A DNA stretch of 64,000 nt from Lepus europaeus (GCF_033115175.1 NC_084830.1:112184709-112248708); one strand, 5' to 3'. Shown: positions 13,548 through 29,800, counted from the stretch's first letter. Made by a program: numbers and translations. Notes: generated from the sequence alone by a model not told the origin.

Positions 13548-13853
13548 GTGGGGCCCATGGTGCAGTGGCACACTAGGCTAAGCTTCCGCCTGCAGCACCG
13601 GGATCCCATATGGGTGTCGGTTTGTGCCTGAGCTGCTCCTCTTCCGATTCAGCACTCTACTATGGCTTGGGAAAGCAGTGGAAGATGACCCAAGTCTTTG
13701 GGCCCCTGTACCCACGTGGGAGACAAAGAAGCTCCTACCTTCGAAATGGCTCAGCTCTGGCCACTGCGGTCCTTTGGGGAGTGAACCAGAAGAAGATCTT
13801 TCTCTCTGTCTCTCCCTCTGTGTCTGTAACTCTACTTCTCAAATAAATAATAA
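13548..13853 (+). mobile_element. CSINE
   Basis: tggggcccatggtgcagtgg to tctcaaataaataa; ends 20 bp from RARS1 exon 13, in the intron just downstream of its donor. Confidence 0.9.
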
Positions 13854-13872
13854 AAGTGTCTATCCACAATTA

Positions 13873-16580
<2,708 letters not shown>

Positions 16581-16686
16581 CTTATCTCTTTCCTTTTCCT
16601 TCAATTTGTCCATGGATCGTTTTAGACCTTCTTCCAGAAGGTCTACAAGGCGTACTGTTTCACCTGATCGCGTTTTAAACTTCTTC
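16581..16686 (-). CDS. RARS1: RARS1 coding exon 12 (KMSKS-equivalent loop)
   Basis: Completes Lys and codes [20 protein letters not shown]... to ...[14 protein letters not shown] replaces the usual KMSKS; this degeneracy is typical of eukaryotic ArgRS and is not a mutation. The acceptor is TTTTTAG and the donor GTAATT; the length (106 = 1 + 35 codons) keeps phase. Confidence 0.97.
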
Positions 16687-17273
16687 CTAAAAACATTTAA
16701 AGGCCTCAATCAAGAACTAAAACATACTTTTCAACTCAGAGATCTGTGAATAGGGAAGTCTGAGGGACTTTACCACAAACTCTAATATATGCCTGTTTCA
16801 AATCTCTATGGCACAGGTTTCACCTGATAACCTAGTGTTAACACCTGCACCACTAAACTCAAGGCATCCATGCTTCAGCTCTAACAGCACCCTCTATAAC
16901 ATGTTAACCATTAATATTCATGTGTTTCCTGACAGAAATAAAGGTGACATTTGTTACTTTGTTAACTCGCCTGGAATACAACATCTGGGTCAGCAGTTTT
17001 ATCCTCCCATTCAAACCCCTAGTAACATCTATGTTTGTGTCTAGAATCATTTAAAAATCAGGAAAATCTTTACTGGAATTTGATTTACATTTCTCTATGT
17101 AGTGATTCCTCTTATTCCATAGTAACCCAACCTCAGATTTGTATCAAAATCAGCTGAGAGGCTTAAAAACCAGGAGCCATTCAGATCTACTGAAATGACA
17201 ATCTGGAAGCACTGACAGGCACTGCCTTGGGAGCCACACTCTGGAAAGCATTTTGGAGAACTGCAGATTCCAT

Positions 17274-17430
17274 GAGGCTGCAGTGATGGCTGAGTAGTCG
17301 GGTTCCTCCCACTAACACAGAGAGACCTAAAGTGAGTTCTCAGCTCCCAGCTTCAGCCAGCCCAGACCTGATGGTTGTGGGCATTTCTCATTCTCTCTGC
17401 TTCTCAAACAAAAACCAAATAACAAAAAAA
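17274..17430 (+). mobile_element. Old, shortened SINE
   Basis: gaggctgcagtgatggctg to ctctgcttctcaaac; internally deleted. Confidence 0.55.
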
Positions 17431-17539
17431 TACTTCAAACAAAAACATAGAAGCAGAGGGCAGAATATGTTAACATTTAATGAAAATACTCCTGCTTCTT
17501 CCTGATGTGCACCCCCAAGAAGCAAAAGGTGATGATTCA

Positions 17540-17690
17540 AGGGGTTGGCCCCTGACATTCATATGGAAGACCTGGACTGGGTTCCTGGCTCTCAGCTTCG
17601 GCACAGTGCAGCCCAACCTTGTGGGTATCTGAGGAGTGACACAGCAGATCAGAGCTCTGTCACTAATAAATCAAAAATTAAAACTCTTAG
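17540..17690 (+). mobile_element. Old SINE fragment
   Basis: Middle to 3' part only (tggaagacctggactgggtt, ctgaggagtgacacagcag). Confidence 0.6.
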
Positions 17691-17816
17691 TATTACTGTT
17701 TGCACACTACTGGTAAATTCAGAGCACACATTTGACCATTTCCATGAACTGTAGGGACTTCACCTAAATATGAGGATCACACACACTGTTACCATCTTTA
17801 GATTTTCAAGACTTAC

Positions 17817-17926
17817 TTGTCCTCCCCTAGCACCACACCAAATCCAGCATGGGACACTCGAGTAACTTTAGGGTCATACCAACCAATCATCTGAGCAGCA
17901 GCAAATATTGCTTGGAAATGCAGAGC
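17817..17926 (-). CDS. RARS1: RARS1 coding exon 11
   Basis: [18 protein letters not shown]... to ...GVVLGED plus two bases of Lys. The acceptor is TTTGTAG and the donor GTAAGT. This is the conserved H-F-x-x-x-F-x-A region of ArgRS, just before the KMSKS-equivalent loop. Confidence 0.97.
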
Positions 17927-18085
17927 CTACAAAGAAACAGAAACAGAGAGCTATTTGCTAGTTTTCCAATAACAAAAGATGACGATGATGACTTAAGGCT
18001 TCTTTGCTCAGGAATGAGGATGTGCAAAATTCAAATCACTCACAAATCTTGTGAGGCAAATGTTATTATGACGGCTCTTCTTTCG

Positions 18086-18402
18086 GGGCCAGCACTGTGG
18101 TACACCAGGTTAAGATGCCATCTGCAGTGCCAGCATCCCACATGGACACCAGTTTGAGTCTCAGCTGCTCCACCTCGGTCCAGCTTCCTGCTAATGTGCC
18201 TGGGAAAGCACTGGAGGATGGCCCAACTCTTTGCACCCATGTGGGAGACCTGGAAGAAGTTCCTAGTCCCTGGCTTTGGACAGGCCCAGCTCTGGCCATT
18301 GAGGCCATTTGGGGAGCGAACCAGTGCATGGAAGATCTCTCTATACCTCTGCCTCTAACTCTTTCAAATAAATAAATAAATCTTAAAAAAAAAAAAAAAA
18401 AA
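18086..18402 (+). mobile_element. CSINE
   Basis: ggggccagcactgtggtac to caaataaataaataaatctt and a 20-nt A-run. RARS1 intron 10. Confidence 0.92.
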
Positions 18403-18736
18403 AGCTCCTCTTTTATTCCTTATACGTAACAAACATTAAGAGCAAGATCGTTGTCATGCTTTCCATATTCAGAGGTTTGAAAAGCAACTGAATTAAGAGC
18501 TGACTGACATCAACAACCACAATAAATTTTGGGTTTCTCAACAATACTGATAGGAACCATCAGTGAGGAGCAGAGAGAAATCTTTTCCAGCTTTTAGAGA
18601 CAATCTAGAAAGCTGAGAAGTGTCTAGGTCTGGCTGTGTCTACACCCTGTTCTTTCTGCAATTTCATACAATGTTCTGAATTGCAGCATTCAGGGAACAT
18701 TTATGCCACTAACCCCAACCTCACAATACTGCTTCA

Positions 18737-19057
<321 letters not shown>

Positions 19058-19209
19058 CTAGTAAGTATCAGAAAGCTGAAGATATCACAGTATTTTTTCT
19101 TTCCTGTTCAGGGTGTCTAGGTGCCTCGGGTGCTGGTAGATACCCTAGTGGGTCAGATATCCTGGCAGTTTCCCGCACTCACATTACACTTGGCTCCCCG
19201 ACTCTTTAA

Positions 19210-19515
19210 TGGACACCAGGGGGTGGCACTGTGGCACAACCATTTGGGGAATGAACCATGTGACGGCAATATCCCATGTCAGAGTGCAAGTTTGAATCCT
19301 AGCTGCTCCATTTCTGATCCAGCTTCTTGGACTTACAAAGGCAGTGAATGATGGCCTCGGTGCCTGGGTCCCTGTCACCCACGTTAAGAGCCCTAGATGG
19401 AATTCTTGCTCTTTGCCTCAGCCAAGCCATGCTGTTGCATCCATTTGCCTAGTGAATCAGAGGATTAAAAATACCTCTCTATGATTCTGCCTTACAAATC
19501 AATCCTTTTTAAAAA
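19210..19515 (+). mobile_element. SINE with a rearranged head
   Basis: gggggtggcactgtggcac is followed at once by catttggggaatgaacca, which belongs to the 3' part, then by a normal body. This suggests an internal rearrangement or insertion. Confidence 0.7.
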
Positions 19516-19921
19516 GAATGAATGCATGAGCAAATGAACCCCTCACTGAAGTGCAGAACATGGAAATCTGTGCTTTGTTCTCAAGCTGGAGCTATGAGCT
19601 TCCTCTGGGAAAAAAGATTAATTCCTTTACTGGCCTCTTATAATGTGCTGAAAAGTTAAAACTGCCACAGGGTCCAGAAAACAAACACGGCAGGATTTAG
19701 CATTCGCAACAATTAAAAAGAAATAACCATGTTCTGCAAAAGACAGTAAACAACATAATGACAATAACAGCAGCCGTATCTGAGTGCTATAATGTGCCAA
19801 ATACAATGCTAAGTCTTAGATACAAGCTTCAAAATAACTACAGTAAATCTCTCTCTGCTTCCTCACAATTTAAGAAACTAGGGATTGGTAGTGTAAGATA
19901 TAGTTAAAAACAGGAGCTCCA

Positions 19922-20172
19922 GGGCTGGTATTGTGGCACAGCAGGTAAAGCTGCCACCTGCTTAGCCAGCATCCCATATGGGTGCTCGTTCAAGTCCCAG
20001 CTGCTCCACTTTAGATCTAGCTCCCTATTAATTCACCTGGAAAACAGAGGAAGATGGCCCAAGTTCTTGGGAGATGCTGATGAAGCTTCTGTCTCCCAGC
20101 TCTGGCCATTTGGGGAGTCAAATTTGGGGAGTCTTTCAAATACATTAATAAATTTTTTAAAAATTAAAATAA
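19922..20172 (+). mobile_element. CSINE, 3' part shortened
   Basis: gggctggtattgtggcac to tcaaatacattaataaa. First of five plus-strand copies in a row. Confidence 0.85.
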
Positions 20173-20187
20173 AATAAAAACAGGAGC

Positions 20188-20475
20188 GGGGCTGGCGCTG
20201 TGGTGTACTAAGTTAAGCCTCCACCTGTGGTTCTGGCATCCCTTATGTCCCCAGTTCATGTCCTGGCTGCTGCTCTTCTGATCTCTCTTCAATGGCTTGG
20301 GAAAGCAGTGGAAGATGGCCCTTCCACCCACATGGGAGACCCAGAAGAAGCTCCTGGTTCTGGACTGCCACAGCTTGGCCTTTGCTGCCATCTGGGGAGT
20401 GAACCAGCAGATGAGGACCTTTCTGTCTCTCCCTCTGTCTGTAACTCTTACCTCTCAAACAAATAAATACAAATG
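20188..20475 (+). mobile_element. CSINE
   Basis: ggggctggcgctgtggtg to tctcaaacaaataaat. Confidence 0.9.
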
Positions 20476-20499
20476 TTAAACAAAAACAACCAGGAGCTC

Positions 20500-20808
20500 C
20501 AAGGGCAGGTGTTTTACCTAGTGGTTAAGGTTAGGGTGACACCTGTATCTCACATCAGAGTGCCCAGGTACAAGTCCCAGCTCTGTTCCCAATTCCAGCT
20601 TCCCACTAATGTGCACCCTGGGAAGCATCAAGTGATGGCTCCAGGGCTTGCGTCTCTGCCACTTGCATGGGAACTTGTATGAAATTCAAAGCTTCTGACT
20701 ATGGCCTGGTCCAGGTCCACCAGTTGCAATCATTTGGAGAGTCAACTAATATATTAGAGACAAATCTCTCTCTCTCTCTGCATTTCAAATGGATAAGAAT
20801 TAAAACAC
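20500..20808 (+). mobile_element. Older SINE subfamily
   Basis: gggcaggtgttttacctag to catttcaaatggataag; has the ctaatgtgcaccctgggaag block of older copies. Confidence 0.75.
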
Positions 20809-20818
20809 CAAAAAACAA

Positions 20819-21095
20819 GAGCCGGCAGTGTGATATAGCAGGTTACAGAGCCACCTATAAGGTCCAAGTCTTGAGTTTGAGTCCTGGCCCATCTGCTTCT
20901 GATCCAGCTAACTACTACTTTGTACCTGGGAAAGCAGCAGCAGATAGCCCAAGTGAGAGATCTAGATGGAATTGCTTGGCTTCAGCCTGGCTAGCCCCAA
21001 CTGTTGTGGTCATTTGCACAGTAAACCAGCAGATGAAGATCTCTGTCCCCCTCTCTCTGCAACTCTGCCTTTCCAATAAATACTTACAACAAACA
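20819..21095 (+). mobile_element. CSINE
   Basis: gagccggcagtgtgatat to ctttccaataaatactta. Confidence 0.85.
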
Positions 21096-21218
21096 AACAC
21101 ATACCTCCAAAGCCAGCCTGCCTAGGTTTGATTATCAGACTTATTAATTATTATCTATGGGAGTCAGGAAAATTACTAATCTATCTTTACCTATTTTTAT
21201 ATCATTAAAAGAGAAAAT

Positions 21219-21482
21219 CCTGGGACCCACATTGTGGAGCACTGGGTTGCGATGCCAGTTGCAATGCCATTGGAATGTGCTCCTCTGCGTCTGATCCAGC
21301 TCTCCGCTAACGCCTTGGGAAAGTAGCCGAAGATGACCCAAGTACTTGGGTCCCTGCCACCCAGGAGTCTCCTGGCTTTGGTCTGGCCTGCCCCTGGCCC
21401 TTGCAGCCATTTGCGGAGTAAACAAGCAGACAAAAGATCTCTGCTTGTCTCAAAATGAACAAAATCACTCTTTAAAAACACT
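21219..21482 (+). mobile_element. CSINE, diverged tail
   Basis: gggacccacattgtggagc to ctcaaaatgaacaaaat. Confidence 0.8.
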
Positions 21483-21656
21483 TTGCATTTTCATCAGTCA
21501 GGTATAGTCTCTAGGCTCTACACTGTAAATAATAATCATTTCCCATTCACAGAACCAGGACTCCTTGAAAATAAGGCTGATTCCAGATAGGAGGAGGAAA
21601 ATAAACAAAACAAGTCAGGAATATTTTATATTGGAAAGCAAGTATGCTATCAAAGA

Positions 21657-21682
21657 CCACACACACACACACACACACACAC
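21657..21682. repeat. (CA)n microsatellite
   Basis: Thirteen CA units in RARS1 intron 9, followed by imperfect extension to about 21,700. Confidence 0.9.
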
Positions 21683-21878
21683 AAAACACACATACACAAT
21701 AAAAAACAAGAAAGCCAATCATGAGGGGCTACCATTAGCCAAAACTGGGACAATCTGAGCATCACAAAAGATACCGACAGCTGACTGAAAAATACAAAAT
21801 ACGTTAAGCCCCATTCACCATAATGCTAAAGTCAAACTACTTATTTGTCCTATCTACAAGGACCTAAGAAATGAACCT

Positions 21879-22178
21879 ATTTTTTTTTTTTGAGAGGCAG
21901 AGTGGACAGTGAGAGAGAGAGACAGAGAGAAAGGTCTTCCTTGTGCTGTTGGTTCACCCTCCAATGGCCGCCGTGGCTGGCGCGCTGCAGCTGGCACACC
22001 GCGCTGATCTGATGGCAGGAGCCAGGTGCTTCTCCTGGTCTCCCATGGGGTGCAGGGCCCAAGCACTTGGGCCATCCTCCACTGCACTCCCTGGCCACAG
22101 CAGAGAGCTGGCCTGGAAGAGGGGCAACCGGGCGCCTCAAGGCGGAGGATTAGCCTAGTGAGCCGCGGCACTGGCCTA
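21879..22178 (-). mobile_element. Young CSINE
   Basis: T-run then gacagtgagagagag... and the head gccgcggcactggcc on the right. Lacks part of the region between the box-B-like site and the body. Confidence 0.9.
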
Positions 22179-22796
22179 AACCTATTATTTTTGACAACTG
22201 ATAAACTAATAATTAATCACTTATATTGCTTACATTATACAAACTATAGCTTCAAGATAACCAAAATACTACATTACAAAGTTCTGAATAGGGGAATACC
22301 AGGTAACAAATGGAGAAGGAATGACAACCACTATCATTTTCCAACCTCTACTGAAGGAATGGATCAAACTTAAAACTGTCAATAGTTATCATAACCACTA
22401 AGGCAACATCTGATGTGGAAACTTCCAGATAGATCAGGGAGACAACACATGAACCCATGAATCAATCTTAACACTAAAAGAAAGATAACCAGATACTCCT
22501 TTCATTCTTGCAAATAAAAGACAACCAAAAAGAAACACAGAAGAGACCTTAATGAAGCCACTCTAGCAATGAGAGATCTTGTTAAATACTCTGCATCTGG
22601 GAAATTGCACAGATTAGCCCAATTTCTTCATGAACAAAAGAAATAAAAGGGTTAGGGGGAACCTATGGATTTACACAACTTAAGACACATAGTAAACACA
22701 TATAAATGTGCAGACTGTGATAAACTCATGATTGATTACTGAGAATCACCTTGGCTAATTTGAATTCTAGTGGATTTACGAAATTAGTAATTTTGA
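22179..22796. other. AT-rich intron sequence, nothing recognised
   Basis: About 620 bp of RARS1 intron 9 with no repeat, exon or RNA gene that I can identify. Confidence 0.5.
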
Positions 22797-23072
22797 GGGG
22801 CAAGCATCCTGGCATAGTGGGTTAAGCAATGCAGGCATCCCATGTGGGTGCTGGTCCAAGTCCTGGCTGCTCTGCTTCTGATCCAGCTCTGTGCTAATGA
22901 GCTTGGGAAAGAGAAGAAGGCACAAGTTCTTAGGCCCCTGCAACTCACGTGGGAAACCTGGAAGAAATTTCTGGCTCCTGGTTTGCAGCCCCCTGGGGAA
23001 GGAGCCAGTGAACAGATTTCTGTCTCTCCCTTTAATTCTGCCTTTCAAATAAATAAATCTTAAAAAAAAAAA
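22797..23072 (+). mobile_element. CSINE
   Basis: ggggcaagcatcctggc to caaataaataaatctt and A-run. Confidence 0.88.
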
Positions 23073-23185
23073 TAGCACTTTTTATAGAACGAAGGGCCTA
23101 TTGTAGAAACACACATCAAAATGGTCACAGAGGACGTGATACATCTGTGTTTGGGAGGTACAAATATAGTAAGGCTACAATAAAT

Positions 23186-23495
23186 TTTTTTTTTTTTCAA
23201 GATTTATTTTGAGAGGCAGAGTTAGAGAGAGACAGAAACACAGAGAGAAACAACTTCCATCCACTGGTTCATGCCTCAAATGGCCGTAACTGGGTTGATC
23301 TGAAGCCAGGAGCTTCTTTGGGGTCTCCCACGTGGGTGCAGGAACTCAAGCACTTGGTCCATCTTCTGCTGCTTTCCCAGGCTATAACAAAGTGCTGGAT
23401 TGGAAGAGGAGCAGCCAGGACATGAACCGGCACCCAGGTGGGATGCCAGTGCCACAGGCAAAGGCTTAGCCTACTATGCCACAGCACTGGCCCCT
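23186..23495 (-). mobile_element. CSINE
   Basis: T-run, agatttattttgagaggc, and head cacagcactggccc on the right; 118 bp from RARS1 exon 9, in the sense direction of RARS1. Confidence 0.9.
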
Positions 23496-23612
23496 GTAAT
23501 TCGCAACTGGTGAAGCTGGATAATGAGTATATAAAACTGGAGTTATTGGAATGCCTATGAATGAAAATTCCTATAATAAAAAGCTACAAAACAAAAAGGG
23601 TTGAGTGCCTAC

Positions 23613-23717
23613 CTTTCTCTTCAAATTCATTTACGATATCATTCATCCTATCTTGATAAAAGGATTCTCCTCTCTCTATCAAAGAGATGTCCAACGCATC
23701 ATAGATTTTATTAAACT
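23613..23717 (-). CDS. RARS1: RARS1 coding exon 9
   Basis: Completes Glu, then [19 protein letters not shown]... to ...IVNEFEEK plus one base of Gly. The acceptor is TTCTAG and the donor GTAGGC. The catalytic core continues. It is separated from exon 8 by the 4.85-kb intron that carries the LYPLA1 retrocopy. Confidence 0.96.
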
Positions 23718-23998
23718 CTAGAAAAACAAACCAAATAAAGAAAATGTACTAAGAATTTAATACAAGCAGGAAATATGCATCGTACATTATTTAATAAAAA
23801 CATCTAAAAGGAAAAAATTTTTAAAGAAATAATATGATACATGCTACCATTTTTCAAAAGTAGAAATAAAACAGTAAGATACACACCAAAACATTAACAC
23901 TGCATGGGATTACAGTTCAGTTGTTCTTTTTTTTTTCCTGTTACCCTGTACTTTTTTGTAGAAAGCAAAGAAACTATAAATAAAAAAGTTTAATTCTT

Positions 23999-24250
23999 GG
24001 AATGGGCACTTGGGGAAGGTAACATGCTGCCTGTAGGCCTGCATCCCATACTGGAGTGCCTTAATGTCAGTCCTGGCACCACTCTCAATTCTAGCTTCCC
24101 ATCCTTAGCACAAAGTACCTATGTTCTGGTCACCCATGTAGCAAAACCAGTCTGAATTCTAGGCTCCTGGCTATCGGCTGGTGTAGCCCTGCTTGTTGTA
24201 GGCATTTGAGGAGATCAGTAGACAGAAAGTATCTCATTCTTTCATGAAAA
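23999..24250 (+). mobile_element. Old SINE
   Basis: gaatgggcacttggggaagg to ttgaggagatcagtagac; ends just before the LYPLA1 retrocopy target repeat. Confidence 0.65.
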
Positions 24251-24260
24251 ACAAAAACAA

Positions 24261-24270
24261 AAAACAAAAC
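24261..24270. repeat. Target-site duplication of the LYPLA1 retrocopy, tail side
   Basis: aaaacaaaac, directly next to the poly(A)-derived T-run; repeated exactly at 27,461-27,470. This is the mark of L1-driven retroposition. Confidence 0.8.
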
Positions 24271-24776
24271 CTTTTTTTTTTAAAGTCAGAATTAAGTTTT
24301 ATTTCACATTGATAGAAACTGTGGAAAACATTTACATTTTCCCACATTACAGCATAACATTTCAACGGAATATTTCTTGCCATAAGATTTTGGTGACTTA
24401 TAAAACTGAAACAACAGTTTATGTTCTTTAAGGTAAAGCAAAATTACTCAGTAAATGATTGTTTAAAATTTTTAAATCCAGACATAAACACATGGCTTCA
24501 TTATTAACATCCTATATAGTCCATTACTAAATTATTTTCATTACCAATTAGTACCCATTTATAAAGATGCATTCTTAACATTGTTTGGTCAGTTGAAATA
24601 CAGCAGAAAAATTAACAGTTCAGAAATATCAAGCATTCATTTTTGATACACATTAAACTGTGCGGTAAATATACCACAGTACATGGTTCTGATTAATGTT
24701 TATTACTCATAAACTTGTTTTCACTGATTTTTTTCAGTAATCTTGAAATTTGATTATTTAAAATCAAATGATTGCT

Positions 24777-24814
24777 CCCCCCCCCCCCCCCCCGACAGGC
24801 AGAGTGGACAGTGA

Positions 24815-24854
<40 letters not shown>

Positions 24855-25127
24855 TCTTCCTTTTGCCGTTGGTTCACCCTCCAATGGCTGCCGCGGCCGG
24901 CGCACTGCGCTGATCCGAAGCCAGGAGCCAGGTGCTTCTTCTGGTCTCCCATGGGGTGCAGGGCCCAAGCACTTGGGCCATCCTCCACTGCCTTCCCGGG
25001 CCATAGCAGAGAGATGGCCTGGAAGAGGGGCAACCGGGACAGAATCCGGCGCCCCGACCGGGACTAGAACCCGGTGTGCCGGCACCGCAAGGCGGAGGAT
25101 TAGCCTATTGAGCCGTGGCGCCGGCCT
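24777..25127 (-). mobile_element. Young CSINE with a C/G-run in place of its A-tail
   Basis: Full-length copy in the LYPLA1 3' UTR, with 11-bp target duplications aaatgattgct at 24,766-24,776 and 25,128-25,138. The tail position holds 17 C's on the plus strand (24,777-24,793), that is, a G-run in SINE orientation. A long (GA)n follows. Confidence 0.9.
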
Positions 25128-25203
25128 AAATGATTGCTGTTTTTATGTCGGTACAGAAAACTAATCATTAAAAATCATTTGACTAAATGAAAACTTAAAA
25201 TAG

Positions 25204-25523
25204 TGGCCAGCGCCGTGGCTTAACAGCCTAATCCTCCGCCTTGCGGTGCCGGCACACCGGGTTCTAGTCCCGGTTGGGGCTCCGGATTCTATCCTGGTTG
25301 CCCCTCTTCCAGGCCAGCTCTCTGCTATGGCCCTGGAAGGCAGTGGAGGATGGCCCAAGTCCTTGGGCCCTAATGGGAGACCAGGAGAAGCACCTGGCTC
25401 CTGGCTTCGGATCAGCGAGATGCGCCGGCCGCAGCGGCCATTGGAGGGTGAACCAACAGCAAAAAGGAAGACCTTTCTCTCTGTCTCTCTCTATCCACTC
25501 TGCCTGTCAAAAAAAAAAAAAAC
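25204..25523 (+). mobile_element. Young CSINE
   Basis: Head ggccagcgccgtggctt, box-B-like ggttctagtcccgg, and tail gcctgtc plus A-run. Second insertion in the LYPLA1 3' UTR, opposite in direction to the first and only about 65 bp from its target repeat. Confidence 0.9.
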
Positions 25524-26624
25524 GTAAATAAGTTCATTGAAAGAAAAAAACAACTTTTTCTAATGGACTGCTTGTTTCCTACAGTAGCTGGTTTGAAACA
25601 AATGTACAGAAAACAAACTATGCTACCAGGAGATGAAATAATTTCAGAAATTAGTTTTTAAGATTGTTCTTAACTATTTCAGAAAATACTACAATATGAC
25701 TTAATTATTCTTTCACTTACATATAGAAAAATAAAAACACAGAATGATTTGTTACCTGGATTGAAGACTATATTCTAATCACTGACCAGGTCTAAGTTTA
25801 CACTAATGTACAGCTGTTTCAAATAAGTTATACAGAAAGTTTTATTTAACGGTTGTTTTCTTTTAAAATGTAAATAGATTTTCAATACCATAGGTCTGTG
25901 ACTCAGAATATCAAATTACAGCATTATTGACAGTAGACTGTATGGCAGGAAAGCAGTATTTGGTCTACTATAAAGGAAAATCAAGAAAGCACACTTTTTT
26001 TCTTGAGGGGAGAAAAGAATATTAAACAGAAATGACAGCAGGGAAGTCTGGTCCCCAAAGTAAAAGGGCCATTATTTGAAGAGAACAATATTACTCTTCA
26101 CTGACACTCAAAATCATTATTCCTACTACTAGGAATAATGTAATACCTTCTCCTTCTTAGGTATCACAGTCATTACATATGAGTGCATATATAAAAATAC
26201 CAGACAGTGCATGGTGGAATAAATCCACAGACTAAGTCACAGCATGCAAAAATCTTGTATCTTAACTGCTTATTCATATCTGCATAAATTTTCCTTAAGT
26301 ATACTGTTAATTTTCAAATCACATAATAAAAAATCTGACTGAAGTATTTTATTATTTTGCTTAGTTAAGAAAAAGAAGCTAGCTGCTTCACCTATATTAA
26401 TACCAGTATATTGTGGATCATATTTTACAAATACACGTATAGAAACTGAAATATCATATATTTCCTATGAGGAGACATTATTTAGTCAGTGTCATTGGCA
26501 TGTAATTGCAAAACATTTTAACACTTGCAAACATTAGAAGTTTCAAGACTGGGCACAGGGAAAAGTTTATGCTCTACTACAATGATGCTGGTGTACTTCT
26601 ACACAAGGCCTCTTAATGACGTCA

Positions 26625-27565
<941 letters not shown>

Positions 27566-27929
27566 TCATTTCTTTTAAGTCTTGCCATGCAATGATACAG
27601 CATTAACACTGGTAGCATTTTAATACTTTATTTAATACTTTATTATACACCACTGCAATGCGGTCATTGTTCTTCTTTCTCAAAGACCTACTAATTATTC
27701 CTATCTATTTACTCTTCAAAGTGACCTCTAAAATGATATCAATCTTGAAAACTTAAAACTGTCTTAAAACTATTAATGAATTTGGAGAACTAAGGAATGT
27801 GGCATGGCACACTCTAGTCAAATACTCTAGAATACTCTGTTGTGATTTTTTCTTCATTTTGGTCCTACACATTTCTGGGTAAATTCATTCCTGGGTGTTC
27901 TATAACTTTGGTTATTACTGTGAACAGAT

Positions 27930-28085
27930 TTAAAAAAAAAAAAAAAAGATTTTTTTTTTCAGAGTCACAGAGAGAGGTAGAAGCAGAGAGATAGATGTCT
28001 TCAACCGCTGGTTCAATCCCCAAATGGCAACAATGACCAGAACTGGGTCAGGAGCCAGGACACAGCACCAGGCTCCAGATTCTTT
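27930..28085 (-). mobile_element. SINE tail-side fragment
   Basis: agattttttttttcagagtcac, gctggttcaatccccaaatg, gtcaggagccagg; head half absent. Confidence 0.65.
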
Positions 28086-28158
28086 CCCATTTTATTTTCT
28101 AATTGCAAACTGCCTCACTGGTTGTTACACTTTTGGTGTAAGATTTAAGAAGAAATAC

Positions 28159-28480
28159 TGGGACCGGCTCTGTGGCGCAGCTGATTCAGGCTCTGGCCTG
28201 CAGTGCCAGCATTCCATATGGGCACTGGTTCCCGCCTCAACTGCTCCACTTCTGATCCAGCTCCCTGCTAATTCACCCGGGAAAGCAGCTGAGCATGGCC
28301 CAGCACTTGCATAGCAGACCCTGAAGAAGCTCCTGGCTCCTGGCTTTGGATTTGCCTAGCTCTGGACATTGTGGCCATTTCAAGAATGAACCAGTGGATG
28401 GAAGACCTCTTGCTCTCTCTCTGTCTCTAGTTCTCTAGCTTGCTCTCTTTCAAATAAATACAATAAATCTTAAAAAAAAT
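28159..28480 (+). mobile_element. CSINE
   Basis: gggaccggctctgtggcgc to caaataaatacaataaatc; ends about 90 bp from RARS1 exon 8. Confidence 0.9.
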
Positions 28481-28485
28481 TCTCA

Positions 28486-28704
<219 letters not shown>

Positions 28705-28767
28705 TTAAAAAAATATAAAGTTTTAAAAAGATCCCATCTTGTGTTTCTATAGAATTTATTCATTTCT

Positions 28768-29022
28768 GGGGCCAGTACTGTGGTATAGCTTGTTAAACCA
28801 TAGCTTGCAACATTGGCATCCCATATGGGTTCTGGTTCAAATCCCAGTTGCCCATTTTCAATCTCGCTCCCTTTTAATGCATCTGGGAAAGCAGTGAAGG
28901 ATGGTCCAAATACTCGGACCCCTGTACCCACATGGGAAACAGGGAGGCAGTTTCTGGCCTAGCTTTGGCCTGGCTCAGCCTTGGCCATTGGTCTTTCAAA
29001 TAAATAATCTTAAAAAAAATTA
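28768..29022 (+). mobile_element. CSINE, 3' part shortened
   Basis: ggggccagtactgtggta to gtctttcaaataaataatc; 70 bp upstream of exon 8's acceptor, in intron 7. Confidence 0.88.
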
Positions 29023-29124
29023 AAGAATTTACTTATTTCTAAAAACAAACATACATACATAAACAGAGTGAGAGACTGAAAATCTGTAACACCAGAACAA
29101 ATATTCTATGTCAAGTCAAAAATA

Positions 29125-29405
29125 CCGGCGCCGCAGCTCAATAGGCTAATCCTTCGCCTGTGGTGCCAGCACACCGGATTCTAGTCCCGGTCGCTCCTCT
29201 TCCTCTCCAGCTCTCTGCTGTGGCCTGGGAAGGCAGTGGAGGATGGCCCAAGTCTTTGGGCCCTGCACCTGCATGGGAGACCAGGAGAAGCGCCTGGCTC
29301 CTGGCTTCGGAACAGTGCGGTGCGTCGGCCTTAGCGGCCATTGGGGGGTGAACCAATGGAAAAAGGAAGACCTTTCTCTCTGTCCACTCTGTCCAAAAAA
29401 AATTA
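29125..29405 (+). mobile_element. Young CSINE
   Basis: Head accggcgccgcagctcaata, shortened around the region after the box-B-like sequence; A-rich tail with ttaaataaataaa. Confidence 0.9.
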
Positions 29406-29645
29406 AATAAATAAAAAATGAACATGCCCAATTGACTCTACTTTATTCTGAAGTCATTTTTCTTGAAAATATAAAAATCTCACCATGGTCATCCCTCCAC
29501 TTTTCCAAAGATTTCACACCAACATTCCTTGTATATAAACAAAATAAAAGAGAAAGAACAGGCTGACCCTAATTTTCTGTGCCCCATTCTTCCTTACCTA
29601 TGCAGTCCTCAATGAACATTGTTTTTTAAATCAAAAACAAACTGT

Positions 29646-29800
29646 GAGGCCCTTGTTGTGGCACACAGGTTAAGCTAGCACTTGTGATGCTGGCATCCTG
29701 TACTGGAGTGCTGATCTGAGTCTCAGCTGCTCCAGTCCTGATGCCACTCTGCTAATGTGCAAGTAGCAGAGACAGCCCATGGACTTGGGCCCTGCCACTA
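29646..29800 (+). mobile_element. SINE, 3'-truncated
   Basis: ggcccttgttgtggcac to cttgggccctgccac; no tail. Confidence 0.65.

Noticed and set aside
19900..21480. CRISPR-like regular repeats
   Set aside because: These are diverged dispersed SINEs about 300 bp long, in eukaryotic DNA; there are no short identical repeats with uniform spacers.
25246..25531. tRNA genes suggested by box-B-like ggttctagtcccgg in SINE heads
   Set aside because: The heads are tRNA-derived SINE promoters without a foldable tRNA body; each is followed by the SINE-specific region and A-tail.
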